A stretch of 49,993 nucleotides of DNA, from assembly GCA_001768195.1 (NCBI GenBank), contig MENI01000044.1, positions 1-49,993 on the forward strand, read 5' to 3'. The DNA comes from Bacteroidetes bacterium GWA2_40_15. GTDB lineage: Bacteria > Bacteroidota > Bacteroidia > Bacteroidales > VadinHA17. Under the pieces are notes generated by a model that saw nothing but the letters and a program-made list of their open reading frames with translations, was not told the origin of the DNA and did not search any database. Shown piece by piece: positions 17,961 to 26,996 of the stretch (position 1 is its first letter; each line of letters starts with the position of its first letter). A program made the translations under genes and the position numbers.

Positions 17961-18926
17961 GTGAAGAAATACACAAAAGATTTTTTAATTTCTCTTTATA
18001 CGACAATGTATAAAATAAGAAATTTTGAGGAGCAGGCAATAAAACTTTACAGAGATGGCCTTATCAGGGGCTATTTCCATCCTTACCTGGGCGAAGAGGC
18101 AATTGCAACAGGTGTCTGCGCTGCTATGGACAGTCATGACTATATTACAAGTACCCATCGCGGGCATGGACATTGCCTTGCCTGGGGAGCAGATCTGAAG
18201 CGTATGTTTTCAGAGGTGCTTGGCAGGGAAAACGGTTATTGCAAGGGACTGGGTGGGTCGATGCATATCGCTGATTACACTAAGAATAATCTGGGAGCCA
18301 ACGGAATTGTAGGTTCAGGTGTTCCAATTGCAGTAGGGGCGGCTCTGGGTATCTCAATCCGAAATGAGAAGCATATGGTTTCAACTTTTATCTCTGACGG
18401 AGGTTCTGGTATCGGTTCATTTCTTGAAGGCCTTAACCTTGCTTCTGCCTGGAAGTTGCCTGTTCTTTTTGTAATTGAAAACAATCAATATGCGGTTTCA
18501 ACCCCAATAGAAGAATCAACAGGTGAAACGGAATTATATAAAAGGGGGATTGGTTTTGGAGTGGAAAGCATTCGGATTGACGGCAACGATGTTATAGAAG
18601 TTTATAAAACCGCCAAATCATTTGCCGACCGCTGTAAAAATGGACAGGGACCATTCCTTATGGAATGTATTACCTTCAGAAAGAGCGGTCATCATGTCAA
18701 CGATCCCGGTCTTTATCTGCCAAAGGAAAAGCTGGAACATTTCAAATTGCATGATCCGTTGATAATAGGCAAAAAGCATCTGACTTCATCGGCCGGGTTA
18801 TCAGAGGCTGAAATCTCTGAAATAGAAAAGCAAGCTATGGCTGAGATTATGGAAGCTATCGATTTTGCAGTAAAAAGTCCGGAGATGTCGGAAGAAAAAT
18901 TCTTAAAATTTGTGGAGGAATATTAG
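17961..18926 (+). CDS. 2-oxoacid dehydrogenase E1 component, alpha subunit
   Basis: This 321-aa protein is the TPP-binding alpha subunit of a pyruvate/acetoin/branched-chain-type dehydrogenase. Features are GYFHPYLGEEAIATG, STHRGHGHCLAWG, GLGGSMHIAD, and the TPP segment ISDGGSGIGSFLEGLNLASA ending in VIENNQYAVSTP, where the usual G-D-G is S-D-G. It starts with GTG at 17961 after the purine-rich stretch AACTAAGG. The beta-subunit gene begins directly after its stop codon, so the two are translationally coupled. The family decarboxylates a 2-oxoacid (or cleaves acetoin) and passes the acyl group to E2 lipoate. The length and the HRGHGHCLA tract fit acetoin dehydrogenase-like E1, but the substrate is not certain. 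Confidence 0.88.
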   Translation: MKKYTKDFLISLYTTMYKIRNFEEQAIKLYRDGLIRGYFHPYLGEEAIATGVCAAMDSHDYITSTHRGHGHCLAWGADLKRMFSEVLGRENGYCKGLGGSMHIADYTKNNLGANGIVGSGVPIAVGAALGISIRNEKHMVSTFISDGGSGIGSFLEGLNLASAWKLPVLFVIENNQYAVSTPIEESTGETELYKRGIGFGVESIRIDGNDVIEVYKTAKSFADRCKNGQGPFLMECITFRKSGHHVNDPGLYLPKEKLEHFKLHDPLIIGKKHLTSSAGLSEAEISEIEKQAMAEIMEAIDFAVKSPEMSEEKFLKFVEEY

Positions 18927-19931
18927 ATGGTTAAAGATGTCTTGATTGAAAAACGCGAAATAATGTATCGCGACGCATTGAATGAAGCGCTAAAAGAAGA
19001 GATGGCCCGTGATGATAAGGTTTTCATTATGGGTGAAGGTATTGCGCAAAGGGGAGGTTCATATAAAGTTACAGTGGGTTTGCTTGAGCAATTTGGCAAA
19101 AAAAGGGTCTTTGACACTCCGATTTCAGAGAATGGATTTACAGGTGCCGGGATTGGTGCAGCCCTTACAGGTATGCGCCCTGTTGTAGAAATACTTTTTA
19201 TAGATTTCACAATGTTGATCCTTGACCAGCTTATAAATCAGGCCGCAAAATTTCGGTTTATGTCGGGCGATACAGCCAGCGTTCCGTTGGTCCTTCGTAC
19301 ACAGGGAGGTGTTGGTAATGGCCTGGCAGCTCAGCATTCACAAAGTCTTGAAGCTCTTTTTTATCATATTCCGGGTTTAAAGGTTGTAATGCCTTCCACT
19401 CCATATGATGCAAAAGGATTGCTGAAGGCTGCCATTCGCTGCGATGACCCTGTGATCTTTATCGAGCACAAGTTATTGTATATGAATAAAGGAGAAGTTC
19501 CTGGGGGTGAGTATATTATTCCTCTGGGCCAGGCTGATATCAAGAGAACAGGTACGGATCTGACAATTATTGCATGGTCAGGAATGGTACCAAAAGTAAT
19601 GCAGGCTGCAGAAATACTGGCTAAAGAAGGCATTAGTGCTGAGGTGGTTGATCCGCGTTCACTGGTCCCTCTGGATAAAATGACTATAATAAATTCAGTT
19701 AAGAAAACTGAACATGTTTTAATTGTTCAGGAAGCTGCACGCAGAGGTGGTGTTGGTTCGGACATCTCATCAATCATCCAGGAAGAGGCCTTCGATTATA
19801 TCGATTCTCCTGTAAAGATATTGGGTGGATTAAATACACCTTGCCCATTTAACTTGAATCTTGAAAAAGTGGTAATTCCGCAGGTGGAGGATATCATAAG
19901 AGCCGCAAAGGAAGTTATATACGCAGTATAA
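18927..19931 (+). CDS. 2-oxoacid dehydrogenase E1 component, beta subunit
   Basis: The 334-aa beta subunit has the transketolase-like pyrimidine-binding domain (YRDALNEALKEEM, VFIMGEGIAQRGGSYKVT, FDTPISENGFTGAGIGAAL) and a C-terminal transketolase domain (DLTIIAWSGMVPKVMQAAE, VVDPRSLVPLD, LIVQEAARRGGVGSDI). The ISE-N-G tract carries the Glu that activates TPP. It directly abuts the alpha gene and precedes an aldolase gene by 25 bp. It would form an alpha2-beta2 E1 heterotetramer with the preceding product in the cytoplasm. Confidence 0.9.
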   Translation: MVKDVLIEKREIMYRDALNEALKEEMARDDKVFIMGEGIAQRGGSYKVTVGLLEQFGKKRVFDTPISENGFTGAGIGAALTGMRPVVEILFIDFTMLILDQLINQAAKFRFMSGDTASVPLVLRTQGGVGNGLAAQHSQSLEALFYHIPGLKVVMPSTPYDAKGLLKAAIRCDDPVIFIEHKLLYMNKGEVPGGEYIIPLGQADIKRTGTDLTIIAWSGMVPKVMQAAEILAKEGISAEVVDPRSLVPLDKMTIINSVKKTEHVLIVQEAARRGGVGSDISSIIQEEAFDYIDSPVKILGGLNTPCPFNLNLEKVVIPQVEDIIRAAKEVIYAV

Positions 19932-19956
19932 ATAGTAATAATTTAATAGGAAAAAT

Positions 19957-20814
19957 ATGCCTCTAGTTAGTATGACAGAAATGTTAATAAAAGCACGGAA
20001 GGGCAGATATGCTGTTGGAGCTTTTAATATCCTGGATTATAACTCTATAAAAGCTGTTGTTGAAACTGCTGACGAGTTGCAATCTCCGGTTATTGTTCAG
20101 ACATCTGAGAAAACAGTTCTTTTCTGGGGATTTAAACCGATTATAACCTGGATAAATGAGCTATCCTCTCGCACTGCTGTACCTGTAGCAATTCATCTTG
20201 ATCATTGCAAAGATCTAAGTATAATAAAGAATTGTATCGATGCAGGTTGGTCATCTGTAATGATTGATGCATCTTCCAAACCTTTGGAGGAAAATATTGC
20301 TCTCAGCCAGGAGGTGGTGAAAATGGCCAAACCTTTCGGGATAAGCGTCGAAGCTGAACTAGGTGAAATTGGCGGCGTTGAAGATGACATTTCGATAGAT
20401 GAGGAAAATGCCCATCTGGCCGGAGTGAAACAGGCAAAAATATTCCTTGAGAAAGTAAAAGTCGATTGCTTTGCCCCCGCAATAGGAACTGCCCATGGCA
20501 TTTATAAGGGAGAACCCAAAATTGCATTCGACCGTTTAAAAGAAATCAGCCAGTTATCAGATACTCCGCTTGCCCTTCATGGCGGAACAGGTTTATCAGA
20601 AGATATTTTTAAAAAGTGTATTTCATTGGGGTGCTCTAAAATTAATATATCAACTCAGCTGAAATATGCCTTTATCGATGGATTTCTGAATTATTATCAA
20701 TCTAAGCCAACCGAATATAATCCACTTACGGTACTTAAAGCTCAGTATATTTCTTTAAAACAGGCAGTAGCTGAAAACATCCTGTTGTTTGGAAGTAATA
20801 TGAAAGCTAAATAA
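19957..20814 (+). CDS. Class II fructose-bisphosphate aldolase-family enzyme
   Basis: The 285-aa TIM-barrel protein shows the class II aldolase zinc-site tracts: AIHLDHCKDL, with AIGTAHG and LHGGTGLS for the other His ligand and phosphate binding. VGAFNILDYNS at the N-terminus is typical of FbaA/GatY/IolJ relatives. It cleaves a ketose phosphate to DHAP plus an aldehyde. Placement between E1-beta and E2 of a 2-oxoacid dehydrogenase is unusual and argues for a dedicated pathway rather than glycolysis. Substrates such as tagatose, sulfo-, deoxy- or inositol-derived phosphates cannot be separated by eye. Confidence 0.86.
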   Translation: MPLVSMTEMLIKARKGRYAVGAFNILDYNSIKAVVETADELQSPVIVQTSEKTVLFWGFKPIITWINELSSRTAVPVAIHLDHCKDLSIIKNCIDAGWSSVMIDASSKPLEENIALSQEVVKMAKPFGISVEAELGEIGGVEDDISIDEENAHLAGVKQAKIFLEKVKVDCFAPAIGTAHGIYKGEPKIAFDRLKEISQLSDTPLALHGGTGLSEDIFKKCISLGCSKINISTQLKYAFIDGFLNYYQSKPTEYNPLTVLKAQYISLKQAVAENILLFGSNMKAK

Positions 20815-20822
20815 ATAAGATT

Positions 20823-22118
20823 ATGGTCACAGCAATAAAAATGCCTCAGGTAGGGCAGGATATTGAGTTTGCAAGGATACTCGAATGGAATGTCACAGAA
20901 GGAGATGAAGTTAAAGAAGGAAGTATCCTTGCTACAGTCGAATCTGACAAAGCGAGTTTCGAGGTCATTGCTCCTGAAGCAGGATTTGTTCTACAATTAT
21001 TATTTAATGAAGGTGACGAGGCAGCTGTTTTTAAACCCATTGCTTATATTGGACAAAAAGGTGAAACCATTCCTGATAAAAAAGATAAAATAGAAACGTT
21101 CACGGAAGAAGTATTAAAAAAAGAAAAGAATATAACAATAATTGAGAATACAGGCGTTCGTAAATCTCTTATTTCAAGCCCCTCTGCCAGAAGAATAGCC
21201 AAAGAAAGAAATCTCGAACTTTCAGAAATAATTGGCTCTGGACCTAATGGCCGGATTATTAAAAAAGATGTTGAAGCTTATCTTGAGCTTGCTAAATCAG
21301 AAAAGAAAGTTACACCTGTTGCAAAAAAAATTGCTGAGGATACCGGGTTAACTTTTAATTCCATAGACGGGAGTGGATATGGAGGACGGATAATGAAAAA
21401 AGATGTTATATCATCCATAAGTCCTCTTAAATCGACTATTTTAAAAGAAATCCCAGGTGACCAGGTAGTTCTTTTTAATAAAGCCAGAAAACGGATAGCT
21501 GAGCGTCTGAGCTTCAGCAAACTGTCCATCCCACATTATTATATTTTCTCTGAAGTGGATATTACATCTGTTTTAAACTGGAGACGAACTACGAATTCAA
21601 AACTGGGTATTAAAATCTCCATAACCGATATCATTATTAAATCTACTGCAGAGGCTTTAAAAAGATTCCCTGAATTAAACTCGTGGGTTGATGATGAAAA
21701 AACTTTGCTCAAACCGGAAATTAATATTGGAATTGCAGTATCGACATTAAACGGGTTGCTGGTAGCTGTTATTCCTGACACTGACAGGTTAAATCTTATT
21801 GAAATCAATAAACAATCGCGTAAAAATGCGGAAGATGCCAGACAAGGAATAATCCATATTACCAACCCCGGAACTTTTACTATTAGTAATTTGGGAATGT
21901 ATGGCATAAGCAGTTTTCTCCCGATTATAAATCCTCCGGAATGTGCTATTCTGAGTGTAGGTGCTGTTGAAAAAAAGGTGGTACCTAAAGAAAAAGAAAT
22001 TGTAATTATTGATAGTCTTACTTTAGGGTTGGCCTGCGATCATCGAGCAGTTGATGGCGCAAAAGCGGCAGAATTTTTAAATTTCTTAAAAGGAATTATT
22101 GAAAACTTTTCAAGCTAA
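20823..22118 (+). CDS. 2-oxoacid dehydrogenase E2 (dihydrolipoyl acyltransferase) with two subunit-binding domains
   Basis: Domain order in the 431-aa protein: lipoyl domain, residues 1-80, with lipoylated Lys43 in ESDKASFEV; linker; a peripheral subunit-binding domain at ~119-156 (SSPSARRIAKERNLELSEI, GSGPNGRIIKKDV); a second one at ~163-200 (VTPVAKKIAEDTGLTF, GSGYGGRIMKKDV); and the acyltransferase domain to the end with the HxxxDG motif at His407/Asp411. Most E2 proteins carry one subunit-binding domain. No E3 gene is in the window, so the dihydrolipoyl dehydrogenase must come from elsewhere. The gene is 8 bp after the aldolase gene and 6 bp before the phosphatase gene. Confidence 0.9.
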   Translation: MVTAIKMPQVGQDIEFARILEWNVTEGDEVKEGSILATVESDKASFEVIAPEAGFVLQLLFNEGDEAAVFKPIAYIGQKGETIPDKKDKIETFTEEVLKKEKNITIIENTGVRKSLISSPSARRIAKERNLELSEIIGSGPNGRIIKKDVEAYLELAKSEKKVTPVAKKIAEDTGLTFNSIDGSGYGGRIMKKDVISSISPLKSTILKEIPGDQVVLFNKARKRIAERLSFSKLSIPHYYIFSEVDITSVLNWRRTTNSKLGIKISITDIIIKSTAEALKRFPELNSWVDDEKTLLKPEINIGIAVSTLNGLLVAVIPDTDRLNLIEINKQSRKNAEDARQGIIHITNPGTFTISNLGMYGISSFLPIINPPECAILSVGAVEKKVVPKEKEIVIIDSLTLGLACDHRAVDGAKAAEFLNFLKGIIENFSS

Positions 22119-22124
22119 TAAAAA

Positions 22125-22859
22125 ATGGGAATGAAAATGGAAGCGCTGATCTTTGATTGTGACGGAGTATTAGTTGATACGGAACGAGACGGGCATCGTG
22201 TTGCTTTTAATATGGCTTTTACCCATAAGAATATTAATGTAAAATGGAGCATTGAGGAGTATAAAGAACTGCTGAAAGTTGCTGGAGGCAAAGAAAGGAT
22301 GAAGTATTACTTCGATGAGAAAGGATGGCCTGAGCAGTATAATGATCGGGAACAGTTTATCCTTGATTTGCACGAGCGGAAAACGCAGTTTTTTATGCAA
22401 CTGATTGAGACAGGTACCTTGCCCCTGCGGCCCGGAATCAAGCGATTAATTGATGAAGCCATAGAAAATAAAATCAAGCTCGCAGTTTGCTCAACCTCCA
22501 ATGAAAAAAGCGTTCGACTTATCGTTGAACTACTTCTGGGAAAAGAGAGAGCAACCCATTTTCAGGCTATATTAGCCGGGGATATTGTTTCAAGAAAAAA
22601 ACCGGATCCTGAAATCTATAATTTATGTACGGAGAGGCTGATTATTAATCCCAAAAACTGCATAGTTGTAGAAGATAGCCGAAACGGTTTGATTGCGGCG
22701 AAAGCTGCCAATTTCAATTGCCTTATTACAACTAATGGTTATACAGCTGATGAAGATTTTATGGAAGCGGATATATTAGTAAATGAATTAGGCGATGAAC
22801 CTGACATACAAATTACAATTGAGGATTTAATAATATTAATAAATAATAAAAACAGATAA
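22125..22859 (+). CDS. HAD phosphatase, CbbY-like
   Basis: The 244-aa HAD-superfamily protein has motif I FDCDGVLVDT with both Asp residues, motif II CSTSN, motif III Lys in SRKKPDP and motif IV VEDSRNGL. The stretch DTERDGHRVAFN after motif I is the signature of CbbY-type phosphatases, which in phototrophs dephosphorylate xylulose-1,5-bisphosphate, an inhibitor of Rubisco. Here there is no Calvin cycle, so it more likely removes a phosphate from a sugar (bis)phosphate of this pathway or clears a side product made by the two aldolases. It is 6 bp from E2 and 1 bp from the transaldolase gene. Confidence 0.85.
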   Translation: MGMKMEALIFDCDGVLVDTERDGHRVAFNMAFTHKNINVKWSIEEYKELLKVAGGKERMKYYFDEKGWPEQYNDREQFILDLHERKTQFFMQLIETGTLPLRPGIKRLIDEAIENKIKLAVCSTSNEKSVRLIVELLLGKERATHFQAILAGDIVSRKKPDPEIYNLCTERLIINPKNCIVVEDSRNGLIAAKAANFNCLITTNGYTADEDFMEADILVNELGDEPDIQITIEDLIILINNKNR

Positions 22860-22860
22860 T

Positions 22861-23517
22861 ATGAAAATATTTCTTGATACTGCAGATATTGAGTCGATCA
22901 AAAGAGCAAATGATACAGGACTCCTGGATGGGATAACCACTAATCCCAGCAAGATACTGGAATCCGGTAAGAAATTTCATGACGTAATAAAGGAGATTTG
23001 TAAAATTGTGAAGGGGCCTGTCAGTGCAGAAGCCGTTGCCATTAAAGCAGAGGATATTGTTAAGGAAGCTGTTATTATTGCCGGATTGGCACCCAATATT
23101 GCAATAAAGGTTCCTATGAACCCTGAAGGACTTAAAGCTTCCAGAATGCTTAAGGAAAAGAATATCATGGTAAATGTAACAATGGTATTTGCACCCGATC
23201 AGGTTTTGCTTGCATTGAAAACTGATCCGGCATTTGTGAGCATAGTAATAAGCCGACTTGATAAAATAGGCGGGGACGTAGTTGGACTGATGCATGATTC
23301 AGTCTTAATTAAGGAGAATTACGGTTTTAAAGGGGAAATACTGGCTGCAAGTATTAAAAACAGGGCTAATGTAATTGATTGCATGAGAGCAGGTGTTGAT
23401 ATTGTTTCTTTACCTGAACCTATTTTCTTCGATATGTTTAAACATCCTCAGACCGATCAGGGGTTGAGCGAATTTGATATTGCCTGGGACAAACTTAAAA
23501 ATGCCGGATTAGTATAA
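22861..23517 (+). CDS. Fructose-6-phosphate aldolase/TalC-type transaldolase
   Basis: This 218-aa protein is the short transaldolase class (FSA/TalC). It has MKIFLDTADIESIKRA, GITTNPSKI, the Schiff-base Lys83 in AIKVPMNPEG, and the C-terminal HPQTDQGLSEFDIAW. Such enzymes cleave or transfer dihydroxyacetone/glyceraldehyde units between sugar phosphates. Similar short transaldolases serve in sulfoquinovose (sulfo-TAL) and other ketose-phosphate pathways, so a role downstream of the isomerase in this operon is sensible, but the actual donor is unknown. It sits 1 bp after the CbbY-like phosphatase and 9 bp before the kinase. Confidence 0.86.
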   Translation: MKIFLDTADIESIKRANDTGLLDGITTNPSKILESGKKFHDVIKEICKIVKGPVSAEAVAIKAEDIVKEAVIIAGLAPNIAIKVPMNPEGLKASRMLKEKNIMVNVTMVFAPDQVLLALKTDPAFVSIVISRLDKIGGDVVGLMHDSVLIKENYGFKGEILAASIKNRANVIDCMRAGVDIVSLPEPIFFDMFKHPQTDQGLSEFDIAWDKLKNAGLV

Positions 23518-23526
23518 ACCTTTTCG

Positions 23527-24474
23527 ATGAACAAAACCGGAAAATTTAAAATAGCAGCTTTTGGGGAGGTGCTATGGGATCTACTTCCAGATGAATCAAT
23601 CCTGGGTGGGGCGCCTTTTAATTTTAGCTACCGGATTAATTCAATTGGTAATGAAGGTTTAATGATAAGTGCAATCGGGGATGATGCCCTTGGAGAAAAA
23701 GCACTTAAGGCTATTTCAGAATTGCAGATTTCAGATCAATATATTCAGATAAATCCGGGTTATCCAACCGGGACAGTGAATGTTTTTTTTGATGAATTCA
23801 AGAATCCCGATTATGAGATAATTAAAAATGTAGCATACGATTATGTAACATTTAATGAAAATCTAAAGACGTTGATGATGGAAGCTGATTGTATCTGTTT
23901 CGGTACGCTGGCTCAACGTAATTCTACTTCAGGAAAAACACTGCAAGAACTTTTAAAGCACTTTACCGGGAAATACCGTTTTTATGATCTGAATCTTCGT
24001 AAAGACTGTTTTTCAACAACAAATATAATCTCATCACTCAGAAATGCCGATATCCTTAAACTTAACAAGCAGGAAGCATTCAAATTAAATGATATGCTCA
24101 ATTTAAGTAAAGAAGGATTAGTGGAAATCTCTTTGGAACTGATAAAGATTTATCAGCTTCAATTTTGTGTGATTACTCTGGAAGAATTCGGATCTTTAGC
24201 AGCTTCAATAAAAGGGGAATTGGTATATAATCCTGGTTTTAAGATAAAACTTGGCGATCCATTGGGAGCCGGTGACGCTTTTTCAGCAGGGTTTGTTGAT
24301 GCTTTACTGAATGGAAAATCATTGAAGGAGGCCAGCGAATCAGGAAATCATCTGGGGGCGCTGGTTGCAACAAAAAAAGGGGCAACTCAGATGATTCCCC
24401 AGGAAGAATTGACCGGCATAGCGCTTAATAATGAAAGAATATTTGATCAGAATTACATAGATTATATAAATTAG
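23527..24474 (+). CDS. PfkB-family fructokinase-like sugar kinase
   Basis: The 315-aa ribokinase-fold protein begins with IAAFGEVLWDLLPDESILGG, which is the fructokinase-type N-terminal motif, and has the C-terminal GDPLGAGDAFSAGF with the catalytic Asp. NLRKDCFS and the LKLNKQEAF tract are typical of bacterial fructokinases. It would phosphorylate a ketose made by the next gene's isomerase. This gives a plausible isomerase, kinase, aldolase order. It differs clearly from the longer kinase at 4604, so the locus carries two sugar kinases of different subtype. Confidence 0.86.
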   Translation: MNKTGKFKIAAFGEVLWDLLPDESILGGAPFNFSYRINSIGNEGLMISAIGDDALGEKALKAISELQISDQYIQINPGYPTGTVNVFFDEFKNPDYEIIKNVAYDYVTFNENLKTLMMEADCICFGTLAQRNSTSGKTLQELLKHFTGKYRFYDLNLRKDCFSTTNIISSLRNADILKLNKQEAFKLNDMLNLSKEGLVEISLELIKIYQLQFCVITLEEFGSLAASIKGELVYNPGFKIKLGDPLGAGDAFSAGFVDALLNGKSLKEASESGNHLGALVATKKGATQMIPQEELTGIALNNERIFDQNYIDYIN

Positions 24475-24501
24475 GATACTTAACAATTAAAAAAAACGAT
24501 A

Positions 24502-25824
24502 ATGAAAACTACATTAATACCAGTTTATTTTGATCCGGGTCGGGATGAAAATTTTGACAAACATTTAGGTATTGTAAAAGATTTATTAAAGGATGATGCA
24601 GAATTTTTAGAGCCCCACGCCCTGGGTAGTAAATTGCCTGAAGCTGATGCAGTTATCTTCCCTCAGATGCTGGGGGAAGCTTACAACAGAATTGAGGCAT
24701 TAAAAGCTATTTCGTTGCCAATAATGGTTATTACTTCTCAATTTGGCACTGTAAATATGTGGGACTGGGAAGTGGTACATTATTTAAGGATGAATGACAT
24801 ACATACTATCTGCCCTCCCAGCCTGGATGACACCAGGCTGGTTTGCAGAGCGCTGAAGGTCCGCAGGCTGTTGGCCCGGAGTAAATTTGTTGTATACCAG
24901 GACGATCCTGCAGGGCCAACCGGGCAGCAATCTGACATATTTAAGAGATTCTATTGGCTTGAGAAGGAGTCAGGCAAGAAGATGTTCGAGAAATATGGTA
25001 TTAAGGTTGAACAACGCAGTTTTAAAGAGTTGGCTCAAAAGGCAAGTCAGATTAACGACAGTGAAGCTCAGAAAGTAATTGATGCATGGAAGTCGAATCA
25101 CAAAAGCATTAAGGGTAAGCCATTACTCAGTGCCGTGAAACTGTATATGGAGATCAAAAAAGAATATGTTAAGGATGATAATATACTGGCGATGGGTCTC
25201 AACTGCCTGAATGAATCGAGGAGTTGTGATACAACGCCCTGCCTGGCATGGAATTTACTTTACCAGGAGGAAAAACTTGTGTGGGGTTGCGAGGCGGATA
25301 CAATGGTCATGCTAACCGAAATACTTGCGGATAAAGTTTTGCAGGTACCATTTTTTATGACGAACCTTTATCCTTTCATAATGAAGCAGGCAGCTCTGGC
25401 ACATGAGCGTATCCCATACTTCCCTGAAGTAGATGAGCCAGATAACCATATTCTGGCTGCCCACTGTGGCTATTTTGGTTTATTGCCGGAAGTTTTTTCT
25501 GATAAGTGGAATTTGCGGAAAAAAGTACTGGCTATGGTAAATGAAAACGCCACAATGATTGATGCCACAATGCCTGTCGGTCCTATTACCCTTATTAAAT
25601 TCCAGCCTTATCTTAAAAAGATCTCACTATCCGAGGCAGAACTTACAGGTTATGTTCAGTACGAAAATTCCGATTGCCTGAACGGTGGTATAATTAAAGT
25701 AAAAGACGGGCAGAATTTCGTCGATAAAGTTGTTTCACACCACTATATTGTATTGGCAGGGCATCATAAATCAGCCATGAAGCTTATAGCCGGTATTTTT
25801 GATTATGAACTGGAAATTATCTAG
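24502..25824 (+). CDS. L-fucose/L-arabinose isomerase-like protein
   Basis: The 440-aa protein has the architecture of the FucI/AraA isomerase superfamily. The N-terminal half (LPEADAVIFPQMLGEAYNR, ISLPIMVITSQFGTVNMWDW) resembles the substrate-domain Rossmann part. The C-terminal half has WGCEADTMVMLTEILADK, a likely metal-binding Glu segment, and HILAAHCGYFG plus HHYIVLAGHH near the end with candidate His ligands. It is a cytoplasmic aldose-ketose isomerase of uncertain sugar. Divergence from FucI and AraA makes a specific name unsafe. It follows the kinase by 27 bp in the operon. Confidence 0.72.
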   Translation: MKTTLIPVYFDPGRDENFDKHLGIVKDLLKDDAEFLEPHALGSKLPEADAVIFPQMLGEAYNRIEALKAISLPIMVITSQFGTVNMWDWEVVHYLRMNDIHTICPPSLDDTRLVCRALKVRRLLARSKFVVYQDDPAGPTGQQSDIFKRFYWLEKESGKKMFEKYGIKVEQRSFKELAQKASQINDSEAQKVIDAWKSNHKSIKGKPLLSAVKLYMEIKKEYVKDDNILAMGLNCLNESRSCDTTPCLAWNLLYQEEKLVWGCEADTMVMLTEILADKVLQVPFFMTNLYPFIMKQAALAHERIPYFPEVDEPDNHILAAHCGYFGLLPEVFSDKWNLRKKVLAMVNENATMIDATMPVGPITLIKFQPYLKKISLSEAELTGYVQYENSDCLNGGIIKVKDGQNFVDKVVSHHYIVLAGHHKSAMKLIAGIFDYELEII

Positions 25825-25838
25825 AATTATTGACTGTT

Positions 25839-26960
25839 ATGAGAAAGGAAATCAACATAGGAATCGTAGGTGCACAGTTTATGGGCAGGGCACATTCCAA
25901 TGGCTGGTACGATGTGGCACAATTTTATGACCTCCCCTTTAAACCGGTAATGAGAGCTGCCTGTGACATTAATCCTGCGTCTGAAAAGGATTTTGCCCGG
26001 CGCATGGGATGGTTGTCTTTTGAATCCTCTTGGGAGACAATGGTTAACCGTAGTGATATCGATGTTATCGACATCTGTACTCCTAATAATTCTCATATGC
26101 CGATAGCAGTTGCAGCAGCCAGGGCAGGAAAGCATGTGATATGTGAAAAACCGGCAGCCATGAATGCAGGAGAAGCATTGCAAATGGCGGAAGCTGCTGA
26201 AAAAGCAGGGGTGAAGAACATGATTGCATATAACTACAGAAGAGTTCCGGCAATAGCGCTGGCAAAAAAAATGATATCTGAAGGTAAATTGGGTCAGATA
26301 CATCATTTTAATGCAGTTTACTACCAGGACTGGTTAGTCGATCCGGATTTTCCCTGGGTTTGGCGGCATGATTCCAGGGTAGCAGGGTCAGGAGCTCATG
26401 GTGATATGAATGCACACACTGTTGACCTGGCCCGGTTTCTTGTAGGAGAGCTCGGATCAGTTTGCGGTGACGAGAGAGTATTTATAAGCAGCAGGAAAAT
26501 TTCAGGTACTGACCGGTCAGGCGTGGTTACTGCTGATGATTCAACATCTTTTCTTGCCAGATTCACTAATGGGGCATCCGGAAATTTTGTCGCAACACGC
26601 TTTGCAACAGGGAAAAAGAACTTTCTGAGACTTGAGATATTCGGGAGCAGGGGCAGCCTTGTTTTTAACCTGGAGCGGCTGAATGAGCTTGAGTACTATT
26701 CAAGAGATGATAAATCGGGAGAACAGGGTTTCAGAAACATTTTGATAACTGAAAATGAACATCCATATATAAGAAAGTGGTGGCCACCCGGACATATAAT
26801 TGGTTGGGAACATACTTTTATTCATGAGATTGGCGATTTTTTGATGGCCATTGCCAATAACGAAAAAATAACCCCTGATTTCAGTGATGGGTATAAGTGC
26901 CAGTTAGTGCTTGACGCAGTTCTGGAATCCTCTGAATCACGCAAATGGATAGATATATAA
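25839..26960 (+). CDS. Gfo/Idh/MocA-family oxidoreductase
   Basis: The N-terminal Rossmann domain carries INIGIVGAQFMGRAHSN (a G-x-G-x-x-G variant for NAD(P)), DVIDICTPNNSH and the EKP tract (VICEKPAAMN) with the catalytic Lys. The C-terminal domain has GAHGDMNAHTVDLARFL with the catalytic His. The upstream in-frame TTG at 25830 is less likely than ATG at 25839, which is followed directly by the Rossmann strand. Family members oxidise sugar or inositol hydroxyls, or catalyse redox-assisted glycoside cleavage. No signal peptide is present, so this one acts in the cytoplasm. The adjacent TIM-barrel gene is the usual partner of this family. Confidence 0.86.
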   Translation: MRKEINIGIVGAQFMGRAHSNGWYDVAQFYDLPFKPVMRAACDINPASEKDFARRMGWLSFESSWETMVNRSDIDVIDICTPNNSHMPIAVAAARAGKHVICEKPAAMNAGEALQMAEAAEKAGVKNMIAYNYRRVPAIALAKKMISEGKLGQIHHFNAVYYQDWLVDPDFPWVWRHDSRVAGSGAHGDMNAHTVDLARFLVGELGSVCGDERVFISSRKISGTDRSGVVTADDSTSFLARFTNGASGNFVATRFATGKKNFLRLEIFGSRGSLVFNLERLNELEYYSRDDKSGEQGFRNILITENEHPYIRKWWPPGHIIGWEHTFIHEIGDFLMAIANNEKITPDFSDGYKCQLVLDAVLESSESRKWIDI

Positions 26961-26996
26961 AAGCCGGAATAGAACCTGATAAAAGCAACATTAAAT

